Source of the DNA: Clostridium sp.
Lineage (GTDB): Bacteria > Bacillota_A > Clostridia > Lachnospirales > Lachnospiraceae
Assembly (NCBI GenBank): GCA_023666975.1
Contig: JAMPAW010000173.1
Location: forward strand, 1 to 6,764
Direction of reading: 5' to 3'
DNA: 6,764 bases
In this document: positions 5,821 through 6,764 of the stretch, piece after piece
Numbering within the stretch: the first letter of the stretch is position 1
Layout: every line of letters begins with the position of its first letter
Translations under genes and position numbers: made by a program
Notes under the pieces: model-generated
The model's input: only the letters and a program-made list of their open reading frames with translations
Told to the model about the DNA's origin: nothing
Database searches by the model: none

Positions 5821-6450
5821 CTAGTGAGCGGCTTCCTTGACCAGAGACATATAACGTGCACCGACAAAATCCCAGTTGATCAGATTAAACCAGTTTTCAA
5901 CATAATCGGCACGGCGGTTCTGGTACTGCAGGTAATAGGCGTGTTCCCAGACGTCAATACATAAAAGCGGGGTAACGGTCAGCGAGATAGGAACGTCCTG
6001 GTTGGGAGTGGAAATGATTTCCAGTTTTCCGTTGCTGAGAATCAGCCATGCATAGCCGGAGCCGAATTGATTGACGGCCGCAGCTGCAAGCTCGGCGTGA
6101 AATTGGTCGATAGAGCCGAAGGAGGCATTGATGGCAAGTGCCAGCTTGTCGGTAGGAAGCTCACAGTCACAGCAATTCATACAGGCGAAATAGAGCTGGT
6201 GATTATAGACACCGCCGGCATTGTTTTGTATAGCGACTTTGGCCTCGCTGGGAAGCTCATCGGTATGAATCAGCAGTTCGTCCAGAGTCATGTTTTGCAG
6301 ATTGGGGTAATTTTTTAACAGTTCATTCAGCTTGTTTACATATGTGGCATAGTGCTTGTCATGGTGGAAATGCAGAATTTCTTCATTGAGATAGGGCTCC
6401 AATGCATCATATTCATAGGGTAATGGTTCGATTTCAAATGGATATTTCAT
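5821..6450 (-). CDS. sodA: Superoxide dismutase, Fe/Mn family, Mn-type residues
   Basis: 209 aa, normal length. The enzyme converts superoxide to O2 and H2O2 in the cytoplasm. Metal ligands by alignment from memory with E. coli SodA are His29 (in HFHHDKH), His84 (in GGVYNHQLY), Asp166 and His170 (both in IDVWEHAYY); the gateway tyrosine is Tyr37. The second-sphere Gln comes from NQD (Gln151) and the N-terminal site reads AGG, the Mn-type pattern; Fe enzymes place Gln in an AAQ context instead. Metal use could still be cambialistic. Oddities: a four-cysteine cluster at residues 90, 93, 94 and 96 (CMNCCDC), where most homologues have no cysteines, and Phe88 where E. coli has a conserved Trp; Cys164 also lies two residues from ligand Asp166. 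The ATG at 6450-6448 is preceded by GAAAGGAA (6464-6457). The gene is convergent with LemA and appears to stand alone. No signal peptide. Confidence 0.96.
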   Translation of the reverse strand: MKYPFEIEPLPYEYDALEPYLNEEILHFHHDKHYATYVNKLNELLKNYPNLQNMTLDELLIHTDELPSEAKVAIQNNAGGVYNHQLYFACMNCCDCELPTDKLALAINASFGSIDQFHAELAAAAVNQFGSGYAWLILSNGKLEIISTPNQDVPISLTVTPLLCIDVWEHAYYLQYQNRRADYVENWFNLINWDFVGARYMSLVKEAAH

Positions 6451-6487
6451 ACTTTATTCCTTTCTTCATTCAGTCTTAGTTCTAATT

Positions 6488-6515
6488 TCTATAGATAGGA
6501 TATGCAGAAAGTAAA
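6488..6515 (-). promoter_or_regulatory. Possible promoter of the superoxide dismutase gene
   Basis: On the minus strand TTTACT (6515-6510) and TATAGA (6493-6488) are spaced by 16 bp, about 38 bp before the start codon. Both boxes deviate from consensus. The AT-rich stretch at 6512-6535 lies just upstream and could act as an UP element. Confidence 0.4.
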
Positions 6516-6732
6516 AAAATATAATAAAAATCTTTTGGATGCAGGGCATAAGTTTCTCTGAAAGCCGTAGGTTACGAACAGAGGCAGAGACATTCTGGTT
6601 TCGGACAATTCGCAAAGATAAACCCGGCAGATATTTCTCATGGCAGGCAGATTTACATTACGGGCCAGAGCACAGAAATTTGTTTTTCAGGATCATGGCG
6701 ATTAAAAATATTAAGCGATTGTCCTGCTTTGG
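6516..6732. other. Intergenic stretch without a supported gene
   Basis: The only sizeable reading frame (6539-6736, plus, 65 codons) has no ribosome site before its ATG, no recognisable domain and a composition like chance translation. The minus strand is broken by stops. No strong hairpin, tRNA or known RNA family is recognised. It could be a decayed gene or the upstream region of the promoter at 6733-6761. Confidence 0.6.
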
Positions 6733-6761
6733 TTGAGAAAATATTTGACAATCTGTATAAT
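6733..6761 (+). promoter_or_regulatory. Sigma-A-type promoter reading out of the right edge
   Basis: TTGAGA (6733-6738) and perfect TATAAT (6756-6761) have a 17-bp spacer. A TTGACA at 6745-6750 lies inside the spacer only 5 bp before the -10 box and so cannot serve as its -35. The gene or RNA served would start just beyond the window. Confidence 0.65.
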
Positions 6762-6764
6762 AGT

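Noticed and set aside
6511..6540. AT-rich stretch upstream of sod considered as a PerR or Fur box
   Set aside because: No two-fold symmetric match to the known consensus sequences could be drawn.
6539..6736. 65-codon plus-strand reading frame downstream of the divergent sod promoter
   Set aside because: No ribosome site before the ATG, no recognisable motif, and it overlaps the outward promoter at its 3' end; treated as chance.
6745..6761. TTGACA plus TATAAT read as one promoter
   Set aside because: The spacing is 5 bp; the usable -35 is TTGAGA at 6733-6738.

Overview
The window looks like chromosomal DNA of a low-to-moderate-GC anaerobic Firmicute, most likely a gut Lachnospiraceae-type Clostridium relative. 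This is inferred from strong AGGAGG-type ribosome sites, sigma-A-like promoters with 17-bp spacers, the protein families present (DUF1848, LarC, MepA-like MATE, LemA, Clostridia-like Mn-type SOD) and general codon style. Species cannot be named from the sequence alone.

Layout. (1) 1-701, plus: 3' part of a DUF1848 gene ending in a radical-SAM-like CX3CX2C cysteine motif. (2) 702-818: intergenic, with a well-formed promoter (754-782) whose -10 box lies inside a perfect 11-bp inverted repeat (768-798). (3) 819-4858, plus: three closely spaced genes (gaps of 43 and 13 bp) that probably form an operon. They are a LarC nickel-insertion protein that stops after the N-terminal (LarC1) domain and carries a 30-histidine insert; a membrane protein fused to a spermidine-synthase-like domain; and a MATE-family efflux transporter. 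(4) 4859-5219: no gene. It holds a promoter (4931-4959) followed by a 207-bp palindromic element (4985-5191) with perfect 18-bp terminal inverted repeats and near-identical 10-bp direct repeats abutting both ends, which looks like a MITE-type insertion in the leader of the next gene. (5) 5220-5759, plus: a LemA-family membrane-anchored protein, closed by a strong hairpin terminator (5783-5813). (6) 5821-6450, minus: a Mn-type superoxide dismutase convergent with lemA, with an unusual four-cysteine cluster next to a metal ligand. (7) 6451-6764: no convincing gene; it contains the likely sod promoter and, at the right edge, a plus-strand promoter for a gene outside the window.

How the genes may work together. 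LarC proteins insert nickel into the nickel-pincer nucleotide cofactor of lactate racemase and related enzymes, and the His-rich insert suggests nickel or zinc storage or delivery. The two following genes encode a membrane aminopropyltransferase-like enzyme and an exporter. Co-transcription would fit the making and export of a small amine or metal-binding compound, but this is only a hypothesis. LemA and SOD appear to be separate transcription units. The most notable observations are the insertion-like palindrome in the lemA leader, the missing LarC2 domain with a possible frameshifted linker remnant, and the promoter-palindrome ahead of larC.
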